45,101 nt of DNA from Candidatus Poribacteria bacterium. Its GTDB lineage: Bacteria; Poribacteria; WGA-4E; PCPOR2b. The DNA lies in assembly GCA_028819845.1 (NCBI GenBank), contig JAPPKS010000022.1, forward strand, positions 1-45,101, given 5' to 3'. This document shows positions 16,480-24,199 of this stretch, in pieces; within the stretch, counting starts at the first letter, position 1; every line of letters begins with the position of its first letter. The position numbers and the translations under genes were made by a program. Under the pieces are notes generated by a model. It was given only the letters and a program-made list of their open reading frames with translations, was not told the DNA's origin and searched no databases.

Positions 16480-17403
16480 CTAATCTTCAATGCTTGAATT
16501 AGGAGTCTCCAATTCGTCTAGAGTTCGATGAAGATCGGGTGGGAGTGGACCGGCCTGGGCTGCCAGGACGCTCTCTTCCAATTCTTCCGGTGTGGACGCA
16601 CCGACAAGAATGGTTGTGATACACGGGTCGGCGATTAGGTAGCGGATTGTCAGTTCAATCAAAGACAAACCGCAGCCTTCCTGTATTTCGTTCAATCGGG
16701 GAACGGGGCTCTGTCCCCGATCTGCCCCAATGGTTTTAAACACGCCTACCGGAATATAAGCGGTCCCCTTTTCCCGTATTAACGGCAGCACTGTGCGAAG
16801 CGCATTGCGGTGCAGCAGGGTGTATTCATAAGCCACTAGACAAGCATCTACTTCGATCCCGCGCAAAACATGTGTTATCTGCTCGGCGTGGTCCGACGTG
16901 ATTCCGAGTAAACGGCAGATTCCCTGTGCCTTTGCCTCGTACAGTACCTCCATCACTGGGGAATCTGTGAATTTATAAGCTTCATCAGGGTTCAACAGTT
17001 GTTCTTCCGAAACGCCGGACTTCCACCAACAAGCTAACTCCGCGAGATGGATTTGAAGAATGTCCACATGACTCCGCCGTAACGCTCGCAGGCTCTCCCA
17101 AAGTTGGGATCGAAGCGCGTCCGGCGACCGATAGTCTGCTGATTGAGCAAGGAAGCCAATTTTCGTCGCCAATAAATAAGGCTCCGTGTGCTTTTCGAGC
17201 GCATTGCCGAGAATCACTTGCGAGGCTCCCTGGCCATAGACTGGTGCGGTGTCGAAGTAATTGATGCCAAGGTCTAGCGCCCGGTGTACAGTGGCAATGC
17301 CGTCCGCCAAAGAGTGCTTATCAAGGTAGCCCCCGCCAAGGCCGATTACGGTGACCTGCTCATTGGTCCGTCCGTAAGGGCGAAGTTCGAGCGTCGCCGT
17401 CAC
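16480..17403 (-). CDS. aldo/keto reductase
   Basis: NAD(P)H-dependent TIM-barrel oxidoreductase of 307 residues. The catalytic tetrad is visible: Asp and Tyr in FDTAPVYGQG, Lys in LLATKIGF and His in ILQIHLAE. Early VTVIGLGGGYL and late TTILVGASTPEELEESV match the family; the latter contacts the cofactor. The start chosen is GTG at 17403, because an in-frame ATG (17418) is itself part of the Shine-Dalgarno (ATGGAGGT). The segment AELACWWKSGVSEEQLLNPDE is an insert within the alpha/beta barrel. A consensus promoter (17555-17583) drives it. Members of this branch include L-fucose or D-threo-aldose dehydrogenases, and sugar oxidation would suit the Gfo/Idh/MocA and SDR genes upstream, but the substrate is not readable. 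Confidence 0.88.
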   Translation of the reverse strand: MTATLELRPYGRTNEQVTVIGLGGGYLDKHSLADGIATVHRALDLGINYFDTAPVYGQGASQVILGNALEKHTEPYLLATKIGFLAQSADYRSPDALRSQLWESLRALRRSHVDILQIHLAELACWWKSGVSEEQLLNPDEAYKFTDSPVMEVLYEAKAQGICRLLGITSDHAEQITHVLRGIEVDACLVAYEYTLLHRNALRTVLPLIREKGTAYIPVGVFKTIGADRGQSPVPRLNEIQEGCGLSLIELTIRYLIADPCITTILVGASTPEELEESVLAAQAGPLPPDLHRTLDELETPNSSIED

Positions 17404-17554
17404 TGATGAAACCTCCATGCTATCGGATAACGTTGGCGCATCGCTGGAACAGTAACTTTACGGTGTCTCCTCACGAGACTAGATGCAATATATTCTATAT
17501 CTCGAATGAGTGTGTCCTAGTTGCTAATCTCAACGACATATTTGATCGCCTGCT

Positions 17555-17583
17555 ATTATATTTGAGCGTAACAATACTGTCAA
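17555..17583 (-). promoter_or_regulatory. consensus sigma-70 promoter of the aldo/keto reductase gene
   Basis: On the minus strand a perfect TTGACA (17583-17578), a 17-bp spacer and a perfect TATAAT (17560-17555). The leader is about 145 nt. No gene is supported in the rest of 17404-17657. Confidence 0.75.
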
Positions 17584-17657
17584 CGATTAAACAAGAAGCC
17601 TCAGCCAACTTCATAATAGGGGGAATGGCGAGTTTTCACTTAGTATCGATCGAATAA

Positions 17658-18629
17658 TTAAGGCAACACGATTCGACGGCTTTCGAGTATCGATTGCTCG
17701 CCTGAAAGGCTAACTTTAATTGCCTCAAGTGCGGTTTCGGCGTCCGCATGCGCCGCGCCTGTATCGCCGTCTAGGATTTCTCGCAGCCACAATTCTTGGA
17801 GTGAAATTCTCGGTGCATCAATCGGCTGGATTTCTTCGATTTGCAATCCGGTCGAGCAGCGCCAACCGCCTTCGCTGGTAATTGTCCCGTCTGCCATAAC
17901 GTAGTGCTGGCGTTGCTCTGCCGCCCTAATCTCAATGCCGCCTGCCCACGTCCATTGTCCGATGCCTCCAGTCTTGAACCCGACATTGACGGTATTGGCA
18001 AACCGATCGTATGTCCCAAGGTTCGTTAAACCTTCGTAAGCGGCGCCTGCCTCAACCCACGAGACACCGCCAAACAAGTCGATTACCGGATAGATATGAT
18101 AAATGAAGAAGTGCGCCGGAGGGCCCGACACAGGTAGGTTAAACAAGATTTCAGGGCGGCCGCCGCGCCCCGGTGTGAGGCGCAAGAAAGATGCTAACAG
18201 CAGATTTCCGAGATTCTGGCGTTTCCGCTTAATGGCTTTGTGCAGGTTTGACACAGTTTCAGGATGGGAGATTCGCAGCACGCGTTGCTTGGATTTCGCC
18301 AAAGCGATGGCTTTCTCGCCTTCAGCAATGGACCGCGCCAGCGGATATTCGGAAAAAACGTGTTTATCAGCGCTCAACGCATTAATCGAGATTTCGCCAT
18401 GGCTGTCGTTATGGGTCGTGATGACTACGCCATCCAAGTCCTCACGCTCAAGCAGATTTTCCCAATCCGGTTCAAATTCTGCATCGAATTTCTGTGTGAG
18501 TTGCGTGCCAGTCTGAATGTTCCTTGACGCAACGGCAACGACCTGAGCGGCATCAAGCCCGGCGAATTGTTCGGCGTGGCTTCGCGCCGTGCCGCCGGAT
18601 CCAACGATACCAATTCTGATTTTTGCCAT
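17658..18629 (-). CDS. Gfo/Idh/MocA family oxidoreductase
   Basis: A 323-residue NAD(P)-dependent sugar or cyclitol dehydrogenase-like protein. The Rossmann domain begins KIRIGIVGSGGTARSHAEQF, followed by VVAVASRN. LDGVVITTHNDSHGE is the strand-loop after the cofactor, and KHVFSEYPLARSIAEGEKAI stands where most members have EKP: here the catalytic Lys position reads SEYP, so Lys is replaced. The C-terminal alpha/beta domain has FFIYHIYPVIDLFGG with the expected catalytic His region. Loss of the EKP lysine suggests altered or absent dehydrogenase activity. ATG 18629 follows GGGAG; a Met 54 bp further upstream lacks this. It is 69 bp downstream of the SDR gene and probably in one transcript. 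Confidence 0.88.
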   Translation of the reverse strand: MAKIRIGIVGSGGTARSHAEQFAGLDAAQVVAVASRNIQTGTQLTQKFDAEFEPDWENLLEREDLDGVVITTHNDSHGEISINALSADKHVFSEYPLARSIAEGEKAIALAKSKQRVLRISHPETVSNLHKAIKRKRQNLGNLLLASFLRLTPGRGGRPEILFNLPVSGPPAHFFIYHIYPVIDLFGGVSWVEAGAAYEGLTNLGTYDRFANTVNVGFKTGGIGQWTWAGGIEIRAAEQRQHYVMADGTITSEGGWRCSTGLQIEEIQPIDAPRISLQELWLREILDGDTGAAHADAETALEAIKVSLSGEQSILESRRIVLP

Positions 18630-18698
18630 GCAGCTCCCTAGGCGTAACAAATGAATTGGTTGTGTTTTAGCGTGGACTTTCAATCAAAACCTGAACCA

Positions 18699-19523
18699 TC
18701 ACGATTTGCTGTCAGCCATTAACTCCGCAATGCGTTCAGCAAACTTTACTGCACTGTTGTCTTCAGGTGCATAGCCGATGATTTTGCGGGCGTTTACGAT
18801 GCTCCAGAATCCGTGCGAGTTGCCGCTTATTCCGTAGAAGATCTGAAAGGGAACCGCATTCTCATCTTCGATGTTTTCGGTTTCGATGCTTTTGATAAAA
18901 AGCTGAGTCTGATCCCGCGCACTCAAGTAAGCGCCAAGCCCCCGGTGAATACGCTTCAGTTTGCTAGGTTGAACTTCATCAAGGATTGTTTCTCGCGGGG
19001 CGCCGATTCGAAGCTGAACATTTTGCAGCTTTTTGCCATTGACATGCCCCGCGGCGAACACAAAACCGAGATGTTCATACGCCTCTTTCGCCCATCCGTA
19101 GAAGTTGTCAGACAGTGGGCGCATCTCCGGCGTTACAAAATCCCATTCATCCGCCCAGATTAACCTTTCATAGTAATCCGCCGCGTGATTTGAACTACAC
19201 ACAACCACCCGTCGAACGTCTTCCTCAAGGCACGTCTGATAAACATTGTATGCCATCTGCACGTTAGCAAGCTCGTTCTCAAAACCGCCGCGTTTGAATG
19301 CGCAGTGTACGGCGGCGTCAATGCCATTGAAATAACGGCGGTATGCGTCACGGTCAGGGACAGTTAAATCTACAATCTGAATACCATCGACCGTCTCATT
19401 GTCCCGATTGGTCGTATTGACATCAAGCAACACCAGATCGTACCGATCACGAAACGCAGGTAACATCCGGCCTGCGATATATCCCGATGCGCCAGTAACT
19501 AGAACTTTTCTTTTGTCAGTCAT
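18699..19523 (-). CDS. SDR-family NAD(P)-dependent epimerase/dehydratase (uronate dehydrogenase-like)
   Basis: Extended short-chain dehydrogenase of 274 residues acting on a sugar or sugar nucleotide. The cofactor motif TGASGYIAGRM is at about residues 10-20, with Asp in LLDVNT favouring NAD. The catalytic residues are Ser in VVVCSSNHAA and the YGWAK (YxxxK) motif. LRIGAPRETIL is the substrate-loop region. Its size and the CSSNHAADYY stretch resemble uronate dehydrogenases. Together with the downstream Gfo/Idh/MocA gene (same strand, 69 bp) it suggests modification or catabolism of an acidic sugar. A strong Shine-Dalgarno is not evident before ATG 19523. Confidence 0.85.
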   Translation of the reverse strand: MTDKRKVLVTGASGYIAGRMLPAFRDRYDLVLLDVNTTNRDNETVDGIQIVDLTVPDRDAYRRYFNGIDAAVHCAFKRGGFENELANVQMAYNVYQTCLEEDVRRVVVCSSNHAADYYERLIWADEWDFVTPEMRPLSDNFYGWAKEAYEHLGFVFAAGHVNGKKLQNVQLRIGAPRETILDEVQPSKLKRIHRGLGAYLSARDQTQLFIKSIETENIEDENAVPFQIFYGISGNSHGFWSIVNARKIIGYAPEDNSAVKFAERIAELMADSKS

Positions 19524-19584
19524 ACCCGTGTGTTTTACCGAACGTGTTAAAATTGAGAGTAAAGCGCAATTCGACTGCTGCCAT

Positions 19585-20853
19585 TCACTCGTTGGCGGTA
19601 ATTCCTCCTGTCACATCCAAACATACCAGTTCCTCGTGGTTCCGAAGGTAAAGTTTGCCGCCAGCGAGGGTTGGCGGCGTCCAACATTTGCCGTGCAGCA
19701 ATTGGATATCCCCTTTTTCTTTGTACTCCGACGGAGTTGCTTCAACCAACGCGAGCCTGCCCGCATCGCCGAGGACTATTAAATTACCGTCAGCAAAAAT
19801 TAGACTGCCTTTGCCGAAACCGCGCGCTACCCATTGCTCTTCGCCCGTATTCGCTTCAATACATTTCAGGATGGTGTTGTCAAAACCGTATAGGTAATCG
19901 CGGTGTAGCACCGATGCATTGAAATGATTCTTCATCACACGGCTCTTCCACACCTCATCAACCGTCACCGCACCGCTGTCGGCTTTCATCTTGACTAGCG
20001 CAGCACCCTTATCGTAAGCGGCGGAGACAAAAATTTGACTCTCTGGAATGAAGACCGGCGTCGCTATGTTTATACCTTTTGACCAGTGATATTTCCAGTA
20101 AACCTGCCCATCTGTTGGCGATACAGAAACCGGACCGTTTGACGTAAGAATTATGAGTTGCCGTATCCCGTTGAATGTAATGGCAATGGGCGATGAGTAC
20201 GCAGGTGCATCAATAGCGGATGTCCAAATCACATCGCCGCTCTTCATGTCAAATGCAACAACAGATTTTCCATCCTTTCCGCCAACTTCAACCACAAGGA
20301 GATTGGCTTCAACAAGCGGTGATGTGGCGAATCCCCACCGCGGGATTTTACTGCCAAACACGTGAACCAAATCGTGTCCCCACAATTTTTCGCCAGTTCT
20401 TGCGTCTAAAGCGTGGAGTTTACCTTTCGCCCCCAGCACAAAAACCACATCTCCATTCACCGTTGGCGTTGAACGCGGCCCATCGCCGTGGTTGTTGGTG
20501 AATTTTGAACCGGTACGAAATCGCCAAATTTCTTCCCCATTTGACGCATTCAAGCAAACCGCGTACTCATCATTCCCTTGTGCGAACATAGTGTAGAGAC
20601 GCCCGCCCGAAATGGAGATTCCCGAATAGCCGTGTCCAAAAGGGATTTTCCATAAGACATTGGGCTCATCGTGCTGCCAACTAGTGAGAAGCCCGGTTTC
20701 TTGGGAAACCCCGTCCCGGTTGGGTCCCCGCCATTGAGGCCATTCGGCGCGTGAGCCGTCACCCAATGCTGTGGTTAGCATGCTGTTACTTAAACAACAA
20801 ATTAAAATCAGTGAAGCCGCTGTGAATAGTGTGCTTACCCGGTTGAGTCGCAT
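19585..20853 (-). CDS. exported PQQ-like beta-propeller (BamB-like) protein
   Basis: 422 residues with a signal peptide (about 1-30), then AEWPQWRGPNRDGVSQETGLLTSW. That opening is common in planctomycete- and poribacteria-type quinoprotein-like propellers. Repeats with tryptophan docking follow: NGEEIWRFR, TGEKLWGHD, SGDVIWTSA, DGQVYWKYH, AVTVDEVWKSR, TGEEQWVARG. No membrane anchor beyond the signal peptide is seen, unlike the relative at 5918-7504. No dehydrogenase active-site Asp or disulfide pair was recognised, so it may be structural. A good GGGAGG lies 18 bp upstream of ATG 20853, rather far for a normal start. Confidence 0.82.
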   Translation of the reverse strand: MRLNRVSTLFTAASLILICCLSNSMLTTALGDGSRAEWPQWRGPNRDGVSQETGLLTSWQHDEPNVLWKIPFGHGYSGISISGGRLYTMFAQGNDEYAVCLNASNGEEIWRFRTGSKFTNNHGDGPRSTPTVNGDVVFVLGAKGKLHALDARTGEKLWGHDLVHVFGSKIPRWGFATSPLVEANLLVVEVGGKDGKSVVAFDMKSGDVIWTSAIDAPAYSSPIAITFNGIRQLIILTSNGPVSVSPTDGQVYWKYHWSKGINIATPVFIPESQIFVSAAYDKGAALVKMKADSGAVTVDEVWKSRVMKNHFNASVLHRDYLYGFDNTILKCIEANTGEEQWVARGFGKGSLIFADGNLIVLGDAGRLALVEATPSEYKEKGDIQLLHGKCWTPPTLAGGKLYLRNHEELVCLDVTGGITANE

Positions 20854-21155
20854 AATGTGTTTTATTGGTTAATCCTCCCTTTGTTAATGGACTATTGCCT
20901 CTTTTAACCTACGACGAAAAATGATGTGAATTGCGGTGATTAGGTGGATGAATCCCAACTATCCATAATAAAATCCGGAAATCTTAATTCCGTAAATCGC
21001 CAGGTTAGTATACACAAAAATGTCACGACTTTCCATAGACTTTTTAACTGAATGTACTCCCGATTGCTGACGCACCATAAAAAGCCTAGGCAGTTACTCC
21101 ATTGGGCATTGTGGAAAACTCTGTTATTCAGACATGTGAACAGACGCTTTCACGT
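20854..21155. other. intergenic region between divergent genes
   Basis: The sequence between the PQQ-like gene (minus) and the sigma-fusion promoter (plus) has no supported gene. I see only AT-rich stretches. Confidence 0.5.
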
Positions 21156-21185
21156 TTGACGGTATAATGCAAGAGAAATTATAAT
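21156..21185 (+). promoter_or_regulatory. strong sigma-70 promoter of the sigma/WD40 gene
   Basis: TTGACG (21156-21161), an 18-bp spacer and TATAAT (21180-21185), with a leader of about 130 nt to ATG 21325. A housekeeping-type promoter suggests basal expression, not pure self-activation by the ECF product. Confidence 0.65.
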
Positions 21186-21324
21186 GTGGTAATACTCGAC
21201 GGTACCGAGTGCGTATTCAAAATACCATTTTGCTCTCGACTCAAAAAAGATTTTGTTTCGCAGGTGAGATTTCGGCGATGGCATACGTCTAACATCCACA
21301 CGGCTCCGGTAAATGGAGGTAGCC

Positions 21325-24150
21325 ATGCGAACGGAAGATGGTTATATCATTCAGAAATGCCTTGATGGAGATGCCGCTGCGTTTGGCTTACTCGTCGACA
21401 AATACAAGGGCAGCGTCTACGCGTTGGCTTATACGAAACTCGGTAACTTCCACGACGCTCAGGACATTACGCAGGAGGTATTTCTCAAGGCATATCAGAA
21501 ACTTCGCACGTTGAAACAGTGTGACAAATTTCTGTCATGGCTTTACGCGATCACTTCCAATTCGTGCAAAGACTTTTTGCGTTCTAAGGCGAGCCGTCCT
21601 GATGGAGAGTACGTTGCCGACCAAGAACAGGAGTGCCTGGACAAGATTTCAATTTGTTCATACCAAGAGGACGAAATCCATCTAACGCTCCAAGAAGCCC
21701 TGTCTGAGTTGCCCGAGATACATCGGCAAGTCTTGACCCTTCACTATTTGGGAGGGATGAGTTGCAGAGAGATTGCCCGATTTCTCGGAGCCTCGCCCCA
21801 TGCGATAGCCATGCGCCTAAACCGCGCTCGCGCGAAATTGAAGAAGGAGATGTTAACGATGATGGATACCAGTTTTGAACAACAGAAGCTCCATCCAGCG
21901 ATTACGCTTAACATCGTCGAAGCCATTCAGCGAACACGAATCCAATCGAGTCCGCAGACTCCCGCTGTTCCCATAGGGATTGCGGCAGTTAGCCTGCTGA
22001 CGTTTTCCATGTTGTGTCTAATTGTGCCCTTCGATCAGGTTGCGGCGATAGGTAAGTTGATTGGGACGCCGCTGCCAAGTGAAACCAAAGTCGCGGATAT
22101 CGGCGAAATTCCGGTGGATGTGGTCATGCTTTCGGATACTTCAGTTATTTCAAGTGGCGATGGCAAAAAGGATTTGATGAAAAATTCTCAGCCGACCAAT
22201 GAGGTGCGATTGGCAAATGCTCACACCGAAGTGGATACCAACGGTCGTAATGAACCGACGGCTCGTCTCGGCAACGGCGTCGTAACTAGATTAGCCTATT
22301 CCCCGGATGGTAAGTTGATTGCTGTCATGGGGGCTATCGGTATCTGGATCTATGACGCCGAATCACTTACAGAGGTCGGAATGATAGCGCGTGGAGCGCG
22401 CACTATCGCATTCAGTCCCGACGGACGAACACTAGCATCCGGGCATAGAGATCGTACCATTTATCTATGGGATGTGTCAACACAAAAGCCAGTTGGAAGT
22501 TTGCTATTCCCGGGTCGGAGAGGAGTGACAACCCTTTCCTACTCACTTGATGGGAAAACCTTGGCGGTCGGTTACGGAAATGGGAACATTGCTTTGTGGG
22601 ATACGGCAACGCAACAGAAAACCGCGCTGCTAGACACTGATTCAAGTATCTTGTGGACTTTAGCTTTCAGTCCGGATGGAAAGCTATTGGCTTCAGGCGG
22701 ATGTGAAAACCCAGAAATTAGTTTGTGGGACGTGCAAACTCGGACGTTAATGGGCTCGTTTGATGGACACCCTCGTCTTGATGGATGGGTGCCCGATTCT
22801 GGGGTCTCGTCGGTGGCTTTTAGTCCGGATGGAAAGACCCTAGCTTCGGGAAGCGTCATTGACGGCACTTTACGACTCTGGGATGTTGCAAATCGGGCAC
22901 AAATCGCACTGTTGTCACAGTCGGATACAGATGAATTGGAAGATATTAATGACATCGCCTTTAGCCCAAATGGTGCAATCTTGGCCTCCGCAAGTGATGA
23001 TGACACTATTAGGTTGTGGGATGTCCATAATCAAATGCGGCTTGGTGTGATAAATACGAATGCCGGTGGTGTCACTTCCATCGCTTTTCGACCCGACGGA
23101 AAAACACTGGCATCTCTCAACTGTAGGCGTGCAGCAACAGCAGGACACAAAGGTGGAGACATGGCCCTTCGACTTTGGAGTGTGAGAACTCGGAGGCAAA
23201 TCGCCGCGGTGCAGAATCACACCGCCGCGATTGAATCAGTGGCACTCAGTCCGGATGGGTCGTTCCTCGCGTCGGCGCATCACGATGGAATCATTGGGCT
23301 CTGGGATATGCAGACTCAAAAGCGGATTGCGACGCTTCGCGGTCACAAAGCAGCAGTTAGATCTGTGGTTTTCAGTCCCGATGGGACACTCCTTGCTTCA
23401 GGTGGAAGAGACAGGGCTCGGTTGTGGAATGTACGGAAGAGGAGGCAGGTGGTAGCATTTAAGCACAAAGTGATTGTAGAGGCAGTTGCGTTTAGCCCCG
23501 ATGGGAAGACCTTGGCTACAGTTGATGAAAGTTGCATTCGGCTTTGGGACACCCGGCGGAAAAGAGCCGTTGGTGTGTTGGGGCAGGAACCATCACGCCG
23601 AGGAACCGGATTTTGGGACAGAATGTATTCAAAGTGGATACTCAGAGAAGACCCAGTTAATTGGCAGCCTCATGTCAGCATCATTCAAGCCATAGCTTTC
23701 AGTCCGGACGGGACGTTGCTGGCATCGGGTGGGATTGACAATACGTTTCGCTTGTGGAACGTTCAACAACGACAAGAAATATTCACACACAAACAAACTA
23801 ATTCGGGCAATATTTTTGCTGTTGCGTTTAGCCCAGACGGGAATTCCTTGGCTTCAGCGGGGACTGAAAAGGAAGTTCACTTGTGGCACGTTGGGAAGCG
23901 CAAGTTAACCGGGTCATTGAAAGTATCGGAACGGATTAAGGCGCTCGCTTACAGTCCCGACGGACGTTTTCTCGCTGCTGCGGTCGGGGGTGAAGTCAGC
24001 GTGTGGGATATGAAGAATCAGGCTGAAGTGTTATCCCTTGACGTATCTGCCACTTCGATCGTTTTCAGCCACGACGGTAAAACGTTGGTCGCGGGCAGCT
24101 TGGACGGCACCATTCGAATTTGGGATACTGCCGGGTTCGGGAACGAATAA
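21325..24150 (+). CDS. ECF sigma factor fused to a membrane segment and 14 WD40 repeats
   Basis: A 941-residue fusion. Residues about 8-80 are sigma region 2 (DGDAAAFGLLVDKY, NFHDAQDITQEVFLKAY, FLSWLYAITSNSCKDFLRSK). Residues about 120-175 are region 4, with helix-turn-helix (LPEIHRQVLTLHYL, MSCREIARFLGASPHAIAMRL). A transmembrane helix (VPIGIAAVSLLTFSMLCLIV) lies near 215-235. After a Thr/Asn-rich linker come 14 WD40 units built on FSPDGKTLASG and RLWD, enough for two seven-bladed propellers. The sigma part would be cytoplasmic and the propellers extracytoplasmic, so the protein may sense outside signals and release sigma by proteolysis. Similar ECF-WD40 fusions are known in Planctomycetes. 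The start is ATG 21325, because the in-frame ATG at 21313 overlaps the Shine-Dalgarno GGAGGT. A second start signal is embedded after region 4. It converges with the Asp-box gene. Confidence 0.9.
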   Translation: MRTEDGYIIQKCLDGDAAAFGLLVDKYKGSVYALAYTKLGNFHDAQDITQEVFLKAYQKLRTLKQCDKFLSWLYAITSNSCKDFLRSKASRPDGEYVADQEQECLDKISICSYQEDEIHLTLQEALSELPEIHRQVLTLHYLGGMSCREIARFLGASPHAIAMRLNRARAKLKKEMLTMMDTSFEQQKLHPAITLNIVEAIQRTRIQSSPQTPAVPIGIAAVSLLTFSMLCLIVPFDQVAAIGKLIGTPLPSETKVADIGEIPVDVVMLSDTSVISSGDGKKDLMKNSQPTNEVRLANAHTEVDTNGRNEPTARLGNGVVTRLAYSPDGKLIAVMGAIGIWIYDAESLTEVGMIARGARTIAFSPDGRTLASGHRDRTIYLWDVSTQKPVGSLLFPGRRGVTTLSYSLDGKTLAVGYGNGNIALWDTATQQKTALLDTDSSILWTLAFSPDGKLLASGGCENPEISLWDVQTRTLMGSFDGHPRLDGWVPDSGVSSVAFSPDGKTLASGSVIDGTLRLWDVANRAQIALLSQSDTDELEDINDIAFSPNGAILASASDDDTIRLWDVHNQMRLGVINTNAGGVTSIAFRPDGKTLASLNCRRAATAGHKGGDMALRLWSVRTRRQIAAVQNHTAAIESVALSPDGSFLASAHHDGIIGLWDMQTQKRIATLRGHKAAVRSVVFSPDGTLLASGGRDRARLWNVRKRRQVVAFKHKVIVEAVAFSPDGKTLATVDESCIRLWDTRRKRAVGVLGQEPSRRGTGFWDRMYSKWILREDPVNWQPHVSIIQAIAFSPDGTLLASGGIDNTFRLWNVQQRQEIFTHKQTNSGNIFAVAFSPDGNSLASAGTEKEVHLWHVGKRKLTGSLKVSERIKALAYSPDGRFLAAAVGGEVSVWDMKNQAEVLSLDVSATSIVFSHDGKTLVAGSLDGTIRIWDTAGFGNE
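21844..21861 (+). promoter_or_regulatory. internal ribosome-binding site and ATG in the sigma/WD40 gene
   Basis: AAGGAG (21844-21849) lies 9 bp before an in-frame ATG (21859-21861, Met179), directly after sigma region 4. Initiation here would give a stand-alone membrane/WD40 protein without sigma. The Asp-box relative (24200-26443) uses a matching KKE-L-TM sequence as its real start. Confidence 0.45.
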
Positions 24151-24199
24151 CTCACACCTATTTCGCCGATTTTGAACGGATACAGATGTAGCGTACGAT

